Shown here piece by piece: positions 22,011-36,731 of a stretch of DNA of 64,000 nucleotides. The first letter of the stretch is position 1; every line of letters begins with the position of its first letter. Position numbers and translations under genes: made by a program. Below the pieces are notes generated by a model. That model was given only the letters and a program-made list of their open reading frames with translations. It had not been told where the DNA came from and did no database searches. Source of the stretch: Hydractinia symbiolongicarpus (lineage: Eukaryota > Cnidaria > Hydrozoa > Anthoathecata > Hydractiniidae); assembly GCF_029227915.1 (NCBI RefSeq), contig NC_079879.1:31750501-31814500 (forward strand). Reading direction: 5' to 3'.

Positions 22011-24035
22011 TTAAATTGTTTTTTCACCATTAAAACGCATGAGACTTGTAGTTTTTAAACTTGTTTTCATTTTTGATGAGACGCTGAATAAAAGAAGTTT
22101 AATCGCCGGCAAACGAAAACCTGCGATTTCCCGTAAATCCTGGGCTTGGCCCGTATAGTTGAATGTATATAAAGAAAGTACCCAAGGAGTAAACTGATTT
22201 CCCGAACGATTTTTCAAATTATTTCTGCCCCACTAGAACGAATGAGACTTGTAGTTTTTTAAAATGTTTTCATTTTTAATGAGACGCTTAATGAAAGAGG
22301 TTTAATCGCCGGCAAACGAAAACCCGCGATTTCCCGTAAATCCCGGGCTTGTCACGTATAGTCGAATGTATACAAAGAAAGTACCCTGTGAGTAAACTCA
22401 TTTCCAGAACGATTTTTTAAATTATCTTTTCACCACTAAATCGCATGAGACTTGTAGTTTTCAAAACTGTTTTCATTTTTGATGAGACTCTGAATAAAAG
22501 AAGTTTAATCGCCGGCAAACGAAAACCTGCGATTTCCCGTAAATCCCAGACTCGGCCCGTATAGTCAAAAGTATACAAAGAAAGTACCCAGGGAGTAAAC
22601 TCATTTCCCGAACGATTTTTTAAATTATTATTTCACCACTAAAGCCCATGAGACTTGTAGTTTTTAAAAATGTTTTCATTTTTAATGAGAGGCTGATTAA
22701 AAGAAGTTTAATCGCCGGCAAACGAAAACCGCCATTTCCCGTAAATCCCGGGCTTGGCCCGTATAGTCAAAAGTATACAAAGAAAGTACCCAGGGAGTAA
22801 ACTCATTTCCCTAACGATTTTGTTATTATTTTTTCACCACTAAAACGCATGAGACTTGTAGTTTTCAAAAATGTTTTCATTTTTGATGGGACGCTGAATA
22901 AAAGAAGTTTAATCGCCGTCAAACGAAAACCCGCGATTTCCCGTAAATCCCGGACTCGGCCCGTATGGTCGAATGTATACAAAGGAAGTACCCTGTGAGT
23001 AAACTCATTTCCGAAACGATTTTTTAAATTATCGTTTCACCACTAAAACGCATGAGACTTGTAGTTTTTAAACTTGTTTTCATTTTTGATGAGACGCTGA
23101 ATAAAAGAAGTTTAATCGCCGGCAAACGAAAACCTGCGATTTCCCGTAAATCCTGGGCTTGGCCCGTATAGTTGAATGTATATAAAGAAAGTACCCAAGG
23201 AGTAAACTGATTTCCCGAACGATTTTTCAAATTATTTCTGCCCCACTAGAACGAATGAGACTTGTAGTTTTTTAAAATGTTTTCATTTTTAATGAGACGC
23301 TTAATGAAAGAGGTTTAATCGCCGGCAAACGAAAACCCGCGATTTCCCGTAAATCCCGGGCTTGTCACGTATAGTCGAATGTATACAAAGAAAGTACCCT
23401 GTGAGTAAACTCATTTCCAGAACGATTTTTTAAATTATCTTTTCACCACTAAATCGCATGAGACTTGTAGTTTTCAAAACTGTTTTCATTTTTGATGAGA
23501 CTCTGAATAAAAGAAGTTTAATCGCCGGCAAACGAAAACCTGCGATTTCCCGTAAATCCCAGACTCGGCCCGTATAGTCAAAAGTATACAAAGAAAGTAC
23601 CCAGGGAGTAAACTCATTTCCCGAACGATTTTTTAAATTATTATTTCACCACTAAAGCCCATGAGACTTGTAGTTTTTAAAAATGTTTTCATTTTTAATG
23701 AGAGGCTGATTAAAAGAAGTTTAATCGCCGGCAAACGAAAACCGCCATTTCCCGTAAATCCCGGGCTTGGCCCGTATAGTCAAAAGTATACAAAGAAAGT
23801 ACCCAGGGAGTAAACTCATTTCCCTAACGATTTTGTTATTATTTTTTCACCACTAAAACGCATGAGACTTGTAGTTTTCAAAAATGTTTTCATTTTTGAT
23901 GGGACGCTGAATAAAAGAAGTTTAATCGCCGTCAAACGAAAACCCGCGATTTCCCGTAAATCCCGGACTCGGCCCGTATGGTCAAAAGTATACAAAGAAA
24001 GTAGCCAGGGAGTAAACTCATTTCCCGAACGATTT
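22011..24035. repeat. Five-monomer higher-order repeat (~1,013 bp), two copies
   Basis: 22011-23023 and 23024-24035 repeat the same succession: TTTTTAAACTTG monomer, CTGCCCCACTAGAACG monomer with CTTGTCACGTATAG, GATGAGACTCTG monomer, GAGAGGCTGATTAAAAG monomer and CGCCGTCAAACG monomer. The two copies are close to identical apart from their junction monomers. Confidence 0.88.
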
Positions 24036-24045
24036 TTTAAATTAT

Positions 24046-25452
24046 TTATTCACCACTAAAACGCATGAGACTTGTAGTTTTCAAAAATATTTTCATTTTT
24101 GATGAGACGCTTAATGAAAGAGGTTTAATCGACGGCAAACGAAAACCAGCGATTTCCCCTAAATCCCGGGTTTGGCCCGTGTAGTCGAATGTATACAAAG
24201 AAAGTACCCAGGGAGTAAACTCCTTTCCCGAACGATTTTTTAAATTTTTTTTCAACACTAAAACGCATGAGACTTGTAGTTTTCAAAAATATTTTCATTT
24301 TTGATGAGACGCTTAATGAAAGAGGTTTAATCGCCGGCAAACGAAAACCCGCGATTTCCCGTAAATCCCGGACTCGGCCCGTATGGTCAAAAGTATACAA
24401 AGAAAGTACCCAGGGAGTAAACTCATTTCCCGAACGATTTTTTAAATTATTTATTCACCACTAAAACGCATGAGACTTGTAGTTTTCAAAAATATTTTCA
24501 TTTTTGATGAGACGCTTAATGAAAGAGGTTTAATCGACGGCAAACGAAAACCAGCGATTTCCCCTAAATCCCGGGTTTGGCCCGTGTAGTCGAATGTATA
24601 CAAAGAAAGTACCCAGGGAGTAAACTCCTTTCCCGAACGATTTTTTAAATTTTTTTTCAACACTAAAACGCATGAGACTTGTAGTTATCAAAAATGTTTT
24701 CATTTTTGATGATGCGTTTAATGAAAGAGGCTTAATCGCCGGCAAACGAAACCCCGCGATTTCCCGTAAATCCCGGGCTTGGCCCGTATAGTCAAAAGTA
24801 TACAAAGAAAGTACCCAGGGAGTAAACTCATTTCCCGAACGATTTTTTAAATTATTTTTTCACCACTAAAACGCATGAGACTTGTAGTTTTCAAACTTGT
24901 TTTCATTTTTGATGAGACGCTGAATAAAAGAAGTTTAATCGCCGGCAAACGAAAAAACGCGATTTCCCGTAAATCCCGGGCTTGGCCCGTATAGTCAAAA
25001 GTATACAAAGAAAGTACCCAGGGATAAACTCATTTCCCGAACGATTTTTTAAATTATTTTTTCACCACTAAAACGCATGAGACTTGTAGTTTTCAAACCT
25101 GTTTTCATTTTTGATGAGACGCTGAATAAAAGAAGTTTAATCGCCGGCAAACAAAAACACGCGATTTCCCGTAAATCCTGGGCTTGGCCCGTATAGTCAA
25201 AAGTATACAAAGAAAGTACCCAGGGATAAACTCATTTCCCGAACGATTTTTTAAATTATTTTTTCACCACTAAAACGCATGAGACTTGTAGTTTTCAAAC
25301 CTGTTTTCATTTTTGATGAGACGCTGAATAAAAGAAGTTTAATCGCCGGCAAACGAAAAAACGCGATTTCCCGTAAATCCCGGGCTTGGCACGTATAGTT
25401 GAATGTATATAAAGAAAGTACCCATGAAGTAAACTGATTTCCCGAACGATTT
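24046..25452. repeat. Dimer repeat (~405 bp) followed by single-monomer duplications
   Basis: 24046-24450 and 24451-24855 start as a two-monomer repeat with CGACGGCAAACG, GGGTTTGGCCC and AACTCCTTTCCC. Between about 24.99 and 25.40 kb a single monomer with CCCAGGGATAAACTC (one AG-containing step lost) and TTCAAACCTG is present twice in direct succession. Confidence 0.8.
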
Positions 25453-27600
25453 GGCCCGTATAGTCAAAAGTATACAAAGAAAGTACCCAGGGAGTAAACT
25501 CATTTCCCGAACGATTTTTTAAATTATTATTTCACCATTAAAGCCCATGAGACTTGTAGTTTTTAAAAATGTTTTCATTTTTGATGAGACGCTGATTAAA
25601 AGAAGTTTAATCGCCGGCAAACGAAAACCCGCCATTTCCCGTAAATCCCGGGCTTGGCCCGTATAGTCAAAAGTATACAAAGAAAGTACCCAGGGAGTAA
25701 ACTCATTTCCCTAACGATTTTGTTATTATTTTTTCACCACTAAAACGCATGAGACTTGTAGTTTTCAAAAATGTTTTCATTTTTGATGGGACGCTGAATA
25801 AAAGAAGTTTAATCGCCGGCAAACGAAAACCCGCGATTTCCCGTAAATCCCGGACTCGGCCCGTATAGTCAAAAGTATACAAAGAAAGTACCCAGGGAGT
25901 AAACTCATTTCCCGAACGATTTTTTAAATTATTTTTTCACCACTAAAACGCATGAGACTTGTAGTTTTCAAAAATGTTTTCATTTTTGATGAGACGCTTA
26001 ATGAAAGAGGTTTAATCGCCGGCAAACGAAAACCAGCGATTTCCCCTAAATCCCGGGCTTGGCCCGTGTAGTCGAATGTATACAAAAAAGTACCCAGGGA
26101 GTAAACTCATTTCCCGAACGATTTTTTAAATTTTTTTTCACCACTAAAACGCATAAGACTTGTAGTTTTCAAAAATGTTTTCATTTTTGATGATACGTTT
26201 AATGAAAGAGGTTTAATCGCCGGCAAACAAAAACCCGCGATTTCCCGTAAATCCCGGGCTTGGCCCGTATAGTCAAAAGTATACAAAGAAAGTACCCAGG
26301 GAGTAAACTCATTTTCCGAACGATTTTTAAAATTATTTTTTCACCACTAAAACGCATGAGACTTGTAGTTTTCAAACTTGTTTTCATTTTTGATGAGACG
26401 CTGAATAAAAGAAGTTTAATCGCCTGCAAACGAAAAAACGCGATTTCCCGTAAATCCCGGGCTTGGCACGTATAGTTGAATGTATATAAAGAAAGTACCC
26501 ATGAAGTAAACTGATTTCCCGAACGATTTGGCCCGTATAGTCAAAAGTATACAAAGAAAGTACCCAGGGAGTAAACTCATTTCCCGAACGATTTTTTAAA
26601 TTATCTTTTCACCACTAAATCGCATGAGACTTGTAGTTTTCAAAAATGTTTTCATTTTTGATGAGACGCTGAATAAAAGAAGTTTAATCGCCGGCAAACG
26701 AAAACCCGCGATTTCCCGTAAATCCCGGGCTTGGCCCGTATAGTCAAAAGTATGCAAAGAAAGTACCCAGGGAGTAAACTCATTTCCCGAACGATTTTTT
26801 AAATTGTTTTTTCACCATTAAAACGCATGAGACTTGTAGTTTTTAAACTTGTTTTCATTTTTGATGAGACGCTGAATAAAAGAAGTTTAATCGCCGGCAA
26901 ACGAAAACCTGCGATTTCTCGTAAATCCTGGGCTTGGCCCGTATAGTTGAATGTATATAAAGAAAGTTCCCAAGGAGTAAACTGATTTCCAGAACGATTT
27001 TTTAAATTATTTTTTCACCACTAAAACGCATAAGACTTGTAGTTTTCAAAAATGTTTTCATTTTTGATGAGACGCTGAATAAAAGAAGTTTAATCGCCGG
27101 CAAACGAAAACCCGCGATTTCCCGTAAATCCCGGGCTTGGCCCGTATAGTCAAAAGTATACAAAGAAAGTACCCAGGGAGTAAACCTATTTCCCGAACGA
27201 TTTTTTAAATTATTATTTCACCACTAAAGCCCATGAGACTTGTAGTTTTTAAAAATGTTTTCATTTTTGATGAGACGCTGATTAAAAGAAGTTTAATCTC
27301 CCGCAAACGAAAACCCGCCATTTCCCGTAAATCCCGGGCTTGGCCCGTATAGTCAAAAGTATACAAAGAAAGTACCCAGGGAGTAAACTCATTTCCAGAA
27401 CGATTTTTTAAATTATTTTTTCACCACTAAAACGCATAAGACTTGTAGTTTTCAAAAATGTTTTCTTTTTTGATGAGACGCTGAATAAAAGAAGTTTAAT
27501 CGCCGGCAAACGAAAACCCGCGATTTCCCGTAAATCCCGGGCTTGGCCCGTATAGTCAAAAGTATACAAAGAAAGTACCCAGGGAGTAAACTCATTTCCC
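25453..27600. repeat. Mosaic satellite with two 65-bp duplications
   Basis: 65-bp partial duplications begin at 25453 and 26530, 1,077 bp apart, as in the 20-21.8 kb block, and 26199-26560 is almost the same as 20335-20700. The rest is a mixture of GAATAAAAG and GATTAAAAG monomers. Confidence 0.75.
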
Positions 27601-30165
27601 GAACGATTTTTTAAATTATTATTTTACCACTAAAGCCCATGAGACTTGTAGTTTTTGAAAATGTTTTCATTTTTGATGAGACGCTGATTAAAAGAAGTTT
27701 AATCGCCGGCAAACGAAAACCCGCCATTTCCCGTAAATCCCGGACTCGGCCCGTATAGTCAAAAGTATACAAAGAAAGTACCCAGGGAGTAAACTCATTT
27801 CCCGAACGATTTGTTAAATTATTTTTTCACCACTAAAACGCATGAGACTTGCAGTTTTCAAAAATGTTTTCATTTTTGATGAGACGCTTAATGAAAGAGG
27901 TTTAATCGCCGGCAAACGAAAACCAGCAATTTCCCCTAAATCCCGGGCTTGGCCCGTGTAGTCGAATGTATACAAAGAAAGTACCCAGGGAGTAAACTCC
28001 TTTCCCGAAAGATTTTTTAAATTTTTTTTCACCACAAAAACGCATGAGACTTGTAGTTTTCAAAAATGTTTTCATTTTTGATGATACGTTTAATGAAAGA
28101 GGCTTAATCGCCGGCAAACGAAAACCCGCGATTTCCCGTAAATCCCGGGCTTGGCCCGTATAGTCAAAAGTATACAAAGAAAGTACCCAGGGAGTAAACT
28201 CATTTCCCGAACGATTTTTTAAATTATTTTTTCACCACTAAAACGCATGAGACTTGTAGTTTTCAAACTTGTTTTCATTTTTGATGAGACGCTGAATAAA
28301 AGAAGTTTAATCGCCGGCAAACGAAAAAACGCGATTTCCCGTAAATCCCGGGCTTGGCACGTATAGTTGAATGTATATAAAGAAAGTACCCATGAAGTAA
28401 ACTGATTTCCCGAACGATTTGGCCCGTATAGTCAAAAGTATACAAAGAAAGTACCCAGGGAGTAAACTCATTTCCCGAACGATTTTTTAAATTATTATTT
28501 CACCACTAAAGCCCATGAGACTTGTAGTTTTTAAAAATGTTTTCATTTTTGATGAGACGCTTAATGAAAGAGGTTTAATCGCCGGCAAACGAAAACCCGC
28601 GATTTCCCGCAAATCCCGGGCTTGGCCCGTATAGTCGAATGTATACAAAGAAAGTACACTGTGAGTAAACTCATTTTCAGAACGATTTTTTAAATTATTT
28701 TTTCACCACTAAAACGCATAAGACTTGTAGTTTTCAAAAATGTTTTCATTTTTGATGAGACGCTGAATAAAAGAAGTTTAATCGCCGGCAAACGAAAACC
28801 CGCGATTTCCCGTAAATCCCGGGCTTGGCCCGTATAGTCAAAAGTATACAAAGAAAGTACCCAGGGAGTAAACTCATTTACCGAACGATTTTTTAAATTA
28901 TTATTTCACCACTAAAGCCCATGAGACTTGTAGTTTTTGAAAATGTTTTCATTTTTGATGAGACGCTGATTAAAAGAAGTTTAATCGCCGGCAAACGAAA
29001 ACCCGCCATTTCCCGTAAATCCCGGACTCGGCCCGTATAGTCAAAAGTATACAAAGAAAGTACCCAGGGAGTAAACTCATTTCCCGAACGATTTTTTAAA
29101 TTATTTTTTCACCACTAAAACGCATGAGACTTGCAGTTTTTAAAAATGTTTTCATTTTTGATGAGACGCTTAATGAAAGAGGTTTAATCGCCGGCAAACG
29201 AAAACCAGCAATTTCCCCTAAATCCCGGGCTTGGCCCGTGTAGTCGAATGTATACAAAGAAAGTACCCAGGGAGTAAACTCCTTTCCCGAAAGATTTTTT
29301 AAATTTTTTTTTCACCACAAAAACGCATGAGACTTGTAGTTTTCAAAAATGTTTTCATTTTTGATGATACGTTTAATGAAAGAGGCTTAATCGCCGGCAA
29401 ACGAAAACCCGCGATTTCCCGTAAATCCCGGGCTTGGCCCGTATAGTCAAAAGTATACAAAGAAAGTACCCAGGGAGTAAACTCATTTCCCGAACGATTT
29501 TTTAAATTATTTTTTCACCACTAAAACGCATGAGACTTGTAGTTTTCAAACTTGTTTTCATTTTTGATGAGACGCTAAATAAAAGAAGTTTAATCGCCGG
29601 CAAACGAAAAAACGCGATTTCCCGTAAATCCCGGGCTTGGCACGTATAGTTGAATGTATATAAAGAAAGTACCCATGAAGTAAACTGATTTCCCGAACGA
29701 TTTGGCCCGTATAGTCAAAAGTATACAAAGAAAGTACCCAGGGAGTAAACTCATTTCCCGAACGATTTTTTAAATTATTATTTCACCACTAAAGCCCATG
29801 AGACTTGTAGTTTTTAAAAATGTTTTCATTTTTGATGAGACGCTTAATGAAAGAGGTTTAATCGCCGGCAAACGAAAACCCGCGATTTCCCGCAAATCCC
29901 GGGCTTGGCCCGTATAGTCGAATGTATACAAAGAAAGTACACTGTGAGTAAACTCATTTTCAGAACGATTTTTTAAATTATTTTTTCACCACTAAAACGC
30001 ATAAGACTTGTAGTTTTCAAAAATGTTTTCATTTTTGATGAGACGCTGAATAAAAGAAGTTTAATCGCCGGCAAACGAAAACCCGCGATTTCCCGTAAAT
30101 CCCGGGCTTGGCACGTATAGTCAAAAGTATGCAAAGAAAGTACCCAGGGAGTAAACTCATTTCCC
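27600..30165. repeat. ~1,283-bp higher-order repeat, two copies
   Basis: The monomer with GTTTTTGAAAATG recurs 1,282 bp apart (27651 and 28933), and the 65-bp duplication recurs 1,283 bp apart (28421 and 29704), equal to six monomers plus 65 bp. Shared private variants include ACTTGCAGTTTT, CCAGCAATTTCCCC, CCGAAAGATTTT and GTACACTGTGAG. Confidence 0.87.
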
Positions 30166-30581
30166 GAACGATTTTTTAAATTATTTTTTCACCATTAAAA
30201 CGCATGAGACTTGTAATTTTTAAACTTGTTTTCATTTTTGATGAGACGCTGAATAAAAGAAGTTTAATCGCCGGCAAACGAAAACCCGCCATTTCCCGTA
30301 AATCCCGGGCTTGGCCCGTATAGTCAAAAGTATACAAAGAAAGTACCCAGGGAGTAAACTCATTTCCCTAACGATTTTGTATATTATTTTTTCACCACTA
30401 AAACGCATGAGACTTGTAGTTTTCAAAAATGTTTTCAATTTTGATGGGACGCTGAATAAAAGAAGTTTAATCGCCGGCAAACGAAAACCCGCGATTTCCC
30501 GTAAATCCCGGACTCGGCCCGTATAGTCAAAAGTACACAAAGAAAGTACCCAGGGAGTAAACTCATTTCCCGAACGATTTT

Positions 30582-31010
30582 TTAAATTTTTTTTTCACCA
30601 CTAAAACGCATGAGACTTGTAGTTTTCAAAAATGTTTTCATTTTTGATGAGACGCTTAATGAAAGAGGTTTAATCGCCGGCAAACGAAAACCAGCGATTT
30701 CCCCTAAATCCCGGGCTTGGCCCGTGTAGTCGAATGTATACAAAGAAAGTACCCAGGGAGTAAACTCATTTCCTGAACGATTTTTTAAATTTTTTTTCAC
30801 CACTAAAACGCATGAGACTTGTCGTTTTCAAAAATGTTTTCATTTTTGATGATACGTTTAATGAAAGAGGTTTAATCGCCGGCAAACGAAAACCAGCGAT
30901 TTCCCCTAAATCCCGGGCTTGGCCCGTGTAGTCGAATGTATACAAAGAAAGTACCCAGGGAGTAAACTCATTTCCTGAACGATTTTTTAAATTTTTTTTC
31001 ACCACTAAAA
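30582..31010. repeat. Single-monomer tandem duplication
   Basis: Two successive monomers share CCAGCGATTTCCCCTAAATC, GTGTAGTCGAATG and the private TTTCCTGAACG, about 203 bp apart. This shows one-monomer expansion as well as multi-monomer expansion. Confidence 0.75.
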
Positions 31011-31862
31011 CGCATGAGACTTGTAGTTTTCAAAAATGTTTTCATTTTTGATGATACGTTTAATGAAAGAGGTTTAATCGCCGGCAAACGAAAACCCGCG
31101 ATTTCCCGTAAATCCCGGGCTTGGCCCGTATAGTCAAAATTATACAAAGAAAGTACCCAGGGAGTAAACTCATTTCCAGAACGATTTTTTAAATTATTTT
31201 TTCACCACTAAAACGCATGAGACTTGTAGTTGTCAAACTTGTTTTCATTTTTGATGAGACGCTGAATAAAAGAAGTATAATCGCCGGCAAACGAAAAAAC
31301 GCGATTTCCCGTAAATCCCGGGCTTGGTACGTATAGTTGAATGTATATAAAGAAAGTACCCATGAAGTAAACTGATTACCCGAACGATTTGGGCCGTATA
31401 GTCAAAAGTATACAAAGAAAGTACCCAGGGAGTAAACGCATTTCCCGAACGATTTTTTAAATTATTATTTCACCACTAAAGCCCATGAGACTTGTAGTTT
31501 TTAAAAATGTTTTTATTTTTGATGAGACGCTTAATGAAAGAGGTTTAATCGCCGGCAAACGAAAACCCGCGATTTCCCGCAAATCCCGGGCTTGGCCCGT
31601 ATAGTCGAATGTATACAAAGAAAGTACCCTGTGAGTAAACTCATTTCCAGAACGATTTTTTAAATTATTTTTTCACCACTAAAACGCATAAGGCATGTAG
31701 TTTTCAAAAATGTTTTCATTTTTGATGAGACGCTGAATAAAAGAAGTTTAATCGCTGGCAAACAAAAACCCGCGATTTCCCGTAAATCCCGGGCTTGGCC
31801 CGTATAGTCAAAAGTATGCAAAGAAAGTACCCAGGGAGTAAACTCATTTCCCGAACGATTTT

Positions 31863-34800
31863 TTAAATTATTTTTTCACCATTAAAACGCATGAGACTTG
31901 TAGTTTTTAAACTTATTTTCATTTTTGATGAGACGCTAAATAAAAGAAGTTTAATCGCCGGCAAACGAAATCCCGCGATTTCCCGTAAATCCCGGGCTTG
32001 GCCCGTATAGTTGAATGTATATAAAGAAAGTACCCAAGGAGTAAACTGATTTCCCGAACGATTTTTCAAATTATTTCTGCCCAACTAGAACGAATGAGAC
32101 TTGTAGTTTTTAAAAATGTTTTCATTTTTAATGAGACGCTTAATGAAAGAGGTCTAATCGCCGGCAATCGAAAACCCGCGATTTCCCGTAATTCCCGGGC
32201 TTGTCACGTGTAGTCGAATGTATACAAAGAAAGTACCCTGTGAGTAAACTCATTTCCAGAACGATTTCTTAAATTATCTTTTCACCACTAAATCGCATGA
32301 GACTTGTAGTTTTGAAAAATGTTTTCATTTTTGATGAGACGCTGAATAAAAGAAGTTTAATCGCCGGCAAACAAAAACCTGCGATTTCCCGTAAATCCCA
32401 GACTCGGCCCGTATAGTCAAAAGTATACAAAGAAAGTACCCAGGGAGTAAACTCATTTCCCGAACGATTTTTTAAATTATTATTTCACCACTAAAGCCCA
32501 TGAGACTTGTAGTTTTTAAAAATGTTTTCATTTTTGATGAGACGCTGAATAAAAAAAGTTTAATCGCCGGTAAACGAAAACCCGCGACTTCCCATAACTC
32601 CCGGACTCGGCCCGTATAGTCAAAAGTATGCAAAGAAAGTACCCAGGGAGTAAACTCATTTCCCGAACGATTTTTTAAATTATTTTTTCACCATTAAAAC
32701 GCATGAGACTTGTAGTTTTCAGAAATGTTTTCATTTTTGATGAGACGCCTAATGAAAGTGGTTTAATCGCCGGCAAACGAAAACCCGCGATTTCCCGTAA
32801 ATCTCGGGCTGGGCCCGTATAGTCGAATGTATACAAAGAAAGTACCCAGGGAGTAAACTCATTTCCCAAATGATTTTTTAAATTATTTTGTCACCACTAA
32901 AACGCATGAAACTTGTAGTTTTCAAAAGTGTTTTCATTTTTGATGAGACGCTGAATAAAAGAAGTTTAATCGCCGGCAAACGAAAACCCGCGATTTCCCG
33001 TAAATCCCTAGCTTGGCCCGTATAGTCAAAAGTATACAAAGAAAGTACCCAGGGAGTAAACTCATTTCCCGAACGATTTTTAAAATTATTTTTTCACCAC
33101 TAAAACGTATGAGACTTGTAGTTTTCAGAAATGTTTTCATTTTTGATGAGACGCTTAATGAATGTGGTTTAATCGCCGGCAAACGAAAACCCGCGATTTT
33201 CCGTAAATCCCGGGCTTGGCCCGTATAGTCGAATGTATACAAAGAAAGTACCCTGTGAGTAAACTCATTTCCAAAACGATTTTTTATACTATCTTTTCAC
33301 AACTAAAACGCATGAGACTTGTAGTTTTTAAAAATGTTTTCATTTTTGATGAGACGCTGAATAAAAGAAGTTTAATCGATGGCAAACGAAAACCCGCCAT
33401 TTCCCGTAAACCCCGGACTCGGCCCGTATAGTCAAAAGTATACAAAAAAAGTACCCAGGGAGTAAACTCATTTCCCGAACGATTTTTTAAATTATTATTT
33501 CACCACTAAAGCCCATGAGACTTGTAGTTTTTAAAAATGTTTTCATTTTTGATGAGACGCTGAATAAAGGAAGTTTAATCGCCGGTAAACGAAAACCCGC
33601 GATTTCCCGTAAATCCCGGACTCAGCCCGTATAGTCAAAAGTATACAAAGAAAGTACCCAGGGAGTAAACTCATTTCCCGAACGATTTTTTAAATTATTT
33701 TTTCACCACTAAAACGCATTAGACTTGTAGTTTTCAGAAATGTTTTCATTTTTGATGAGACGCCTAATGAAAGTGGTTTAATCGCCGGCAAACGAAAACC
33801 CGCGATTTCCCGTAAATCTCGGGCTGGGCCCGTATAGTCGAATGTATACAAAGAAAGTACCCAGGGAGTAAACTCATTTCCCAAATGATTTTTTAAATTA
33901 TTTTGTCACCACTAAAACGCATGAAACTTGTAGTTTTCAAAAGTGTTTTCATTTTTGATGAGACGCTAAATAAAAGAAGTTTAATCGCCGGCAAACGAAA
34001 ACCCGCGATTTCCCGTAAATCCCGGGCTTGGCCCGTATAGTTGAATGTATATAAAGAAAGTACCCAAGGAGTAAACTGATTTCCCGAACGATTTTTCAAA
34101 TTATTTCTGCCCCACTAGAAAGAATGAGACTTGTAGTTTTCAAAAATATTTTCATTTTTGATGAGACGCTTAATGAAAGAGGTTTAATCGCCGGCAAACG
34201 AAAACCAGCGATTTCCCCTAAATCCCGGGCTTGGCCCGTGTAGTCGAATGTATACAAAGAAAGTACCCAGGGAGTAAACTCATTTCCCAAACGATTTTTT
34301 AAATTTTTTTTCACCACTAAAACGCATGAGACTTGTAGTTTTCAAAAATGTTTTCATTTTTGATGATACGTTTAATGAAAGAGGTTTACTCGCCGGCAAA
34401 CGAAAACCCGCGATTTCCTGTAAATCCCGGGCTTGGCCCGTATAGTCAAAAGTATACAAAAAAGTACCCAGGGAGTAAACTCATTTCCCGAACGATTTTT
34501 TAAATTATTTTTTCACCACAAAAACGCATGAGACTTGTAGTTTTCAAACTTGTTTTCATTTTTGATGAGACGCTGAATAAAAGAAGTATAATCGCCGGCA
34601 AACGAAAAAACGCGATTTCCCGTAAATCTCGGGCTTGGCCCGTATAGTCAAAAGTATGCAAAGAAAGTACCCAGGGAGTAAACTCATTTCCCGAACGATT
34701 TTTTAAATTATTTTTTCACCATTAAAACGCATGAGACTTGTAGTTTTTAAACTTTTTTTCATTTTTGATGAGACGCTAAATAAAAGAAGTTTAATCGCCG

Positions 34801-36731
34801 GCAAACGAAAACCCGCGATTTCCCGTAAATCCCGGGCTTGGCGCGTATAGTTGAATGTATATAAAGAAAGTACCCAAGGAGTAAACTGATTTCCCGAACG
34901 ATTTTTCAAATTATTTCTGCCCAACTAGAACGAATGAGACTTGTAGTTTTTAAAAATGTTTTCATTTTTAATGAGACGCTTAATGAAAGAGGTCTAATCG
35001 CCGGCAATCGAAAACCCGCGATTTCCCGTAATTCCCGGGCTTGTCACGTGTAGTCGAATGTATACAAAGAAAGTACCCTGTGAGTAAACTCATTTCCAGA
35101 ACGATTTTTTAAATTATCTTTTCACCACTAAATCGCATGAGACTTGTAGTTTTGAAAAATGTTTTCATTTTTGATGAGACGCTGAATAAAAGAAGTTTAA
35201 TCGCCGGCAAACAAAAACCTGCGATTTCCCGTAAATCCCAGACTCGGCCCGTATAGTCAAAAGTATACAAAAAAGTACCCAGGGAGTAAACTCATTTCCC
35301 GAACGATTTTTTAAATTATTATTTCACCACTAAAGCCCATGAGACTTGTAGTTTTTAAAAATGTTTTCATTTTTGATGAGACGCTGAATAAAAAAAGTTT
35401 AATCGCCGGTAAACGAAAACCCGCGACTTCCCGTAACTCCCGGACTCGGCCCGTATAGTCAAAAGTATGCAAAGAAAGTACCCAGGGAGTAAACTCATTT
35501 CCCGAACGATTTTTTAAATTATTTTTTCACCATTAAAACGCATGAGACTTGTAGTTTTTAAACTTGTTTTCATTTTTGATGAGACGCTGAATAAAAGAAG
35601 TATAATCGCCGGCAAACGAAAAAACGCGATTTCCCGTAAATCCCGGGCTTGGCCCGTATAGTCAAAAGTATGCAAAGAAAGTACCCAGGGAGTAAACTCA
35701 TTTCCCGAACGATTTTTTAAATTATTTTTTCACCATTAAAACGCATGAGACTTGTAGTTTTTAAACTTATTTTCATTTTTGATGAGACGCTAAATAAAAG
35801 AAGTTTAATCGCCGGCAAACGAAAACCCGCGATTTCCCGTAAATCCCGGGCTTGGCCCGTATAGTTGAATGTATATAAAGAAAGTACCCAAAGAGTAAAC
35901 TGATTTCCCGAACGATTTTTCAAATTATTTCTGCCCAACTAGAACGAATGAGACTTGTAGTTTTTAAAAATGTTTTCATTTTTAATGAGACGCTTAATGA
36001 AAGAGGTCTAATCGCCGGCAATCGAAAACCCGCGATTTCCCGTAATTCCCGGGCTTGTCACGTGTAGTCGAATGTATACAAAGAAAGTACCCTGTGAGTA
36101 AACTCATTTCCAGAACGATTTTTTAAATTATCTTTTCACCACTAAATCGCATGAGACTTGTAGTTTTGAAAAATGTTTTCATTTTTGATGAGACGCTGAA
36201 TAAAAGAAGTTTAATCGCCGGCAAACAAAAACCTGCGATTTCCCGTAAATCCCAGACTCGGCCCGTATAGTCAAAAGTATACAAAGAAAGTACCCAGGGA
36301 GTAAACTCATTTCCCGAACGATTTTTTAAATTATTATTTCACCACTAAAGCCCATGAGACTTGTAGTTTTTAAAAATGTTTTCATTTTTGATGAGACGCT
36401 GAATAAAAAAAGTTTAATCGCCGGTAAACGAAAACCCGCGACTTCCCGTAACTCCCGGACTCGGCCCGTATAGTCAAAAGTATGCAAAGAAAGTACCCAG
36501 GGAGTAAACTCATTTCCCGAACGATTTTTTAAATTATTTTTTCACCATTAAAACGCATGAGACTTGTAGTTTTTAAACTTGTTTTCATTTTTGATGAGAC
36601 GCTAAATAAAAGAAGTTTAATCGCCGGCAAACGAAAACCCGCGATTTCCCGTAAATCCCGGGCTTGGCCCGTATAGTTGAATGTATATAAAGAAAGTACC
36701 CAAGGAGTAAACTGATTTCCCGAACGATTTT
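31863..36731. repeat. Pentamer-based higher-order repeats (~1,014 bp)
   Basis: 34703-35716 and 35717-36730 are successive five-monomer units; an earlier related unit starts at 31863. Private variants include CTGCCCAACTAGAACG, GGTCTAATCGCCGGCAATCG, CGTAATTCCCGGG, CTTGTCACGTGTAG and TAGTTTTGAAAAATG. A separate 1,015-bp spacing links two monomers with CTCGGGCTGGGCCCG (32675 and 33690 blocks). 34096-34500 and 36732-37135 are also close copies. Confidence 0.82.
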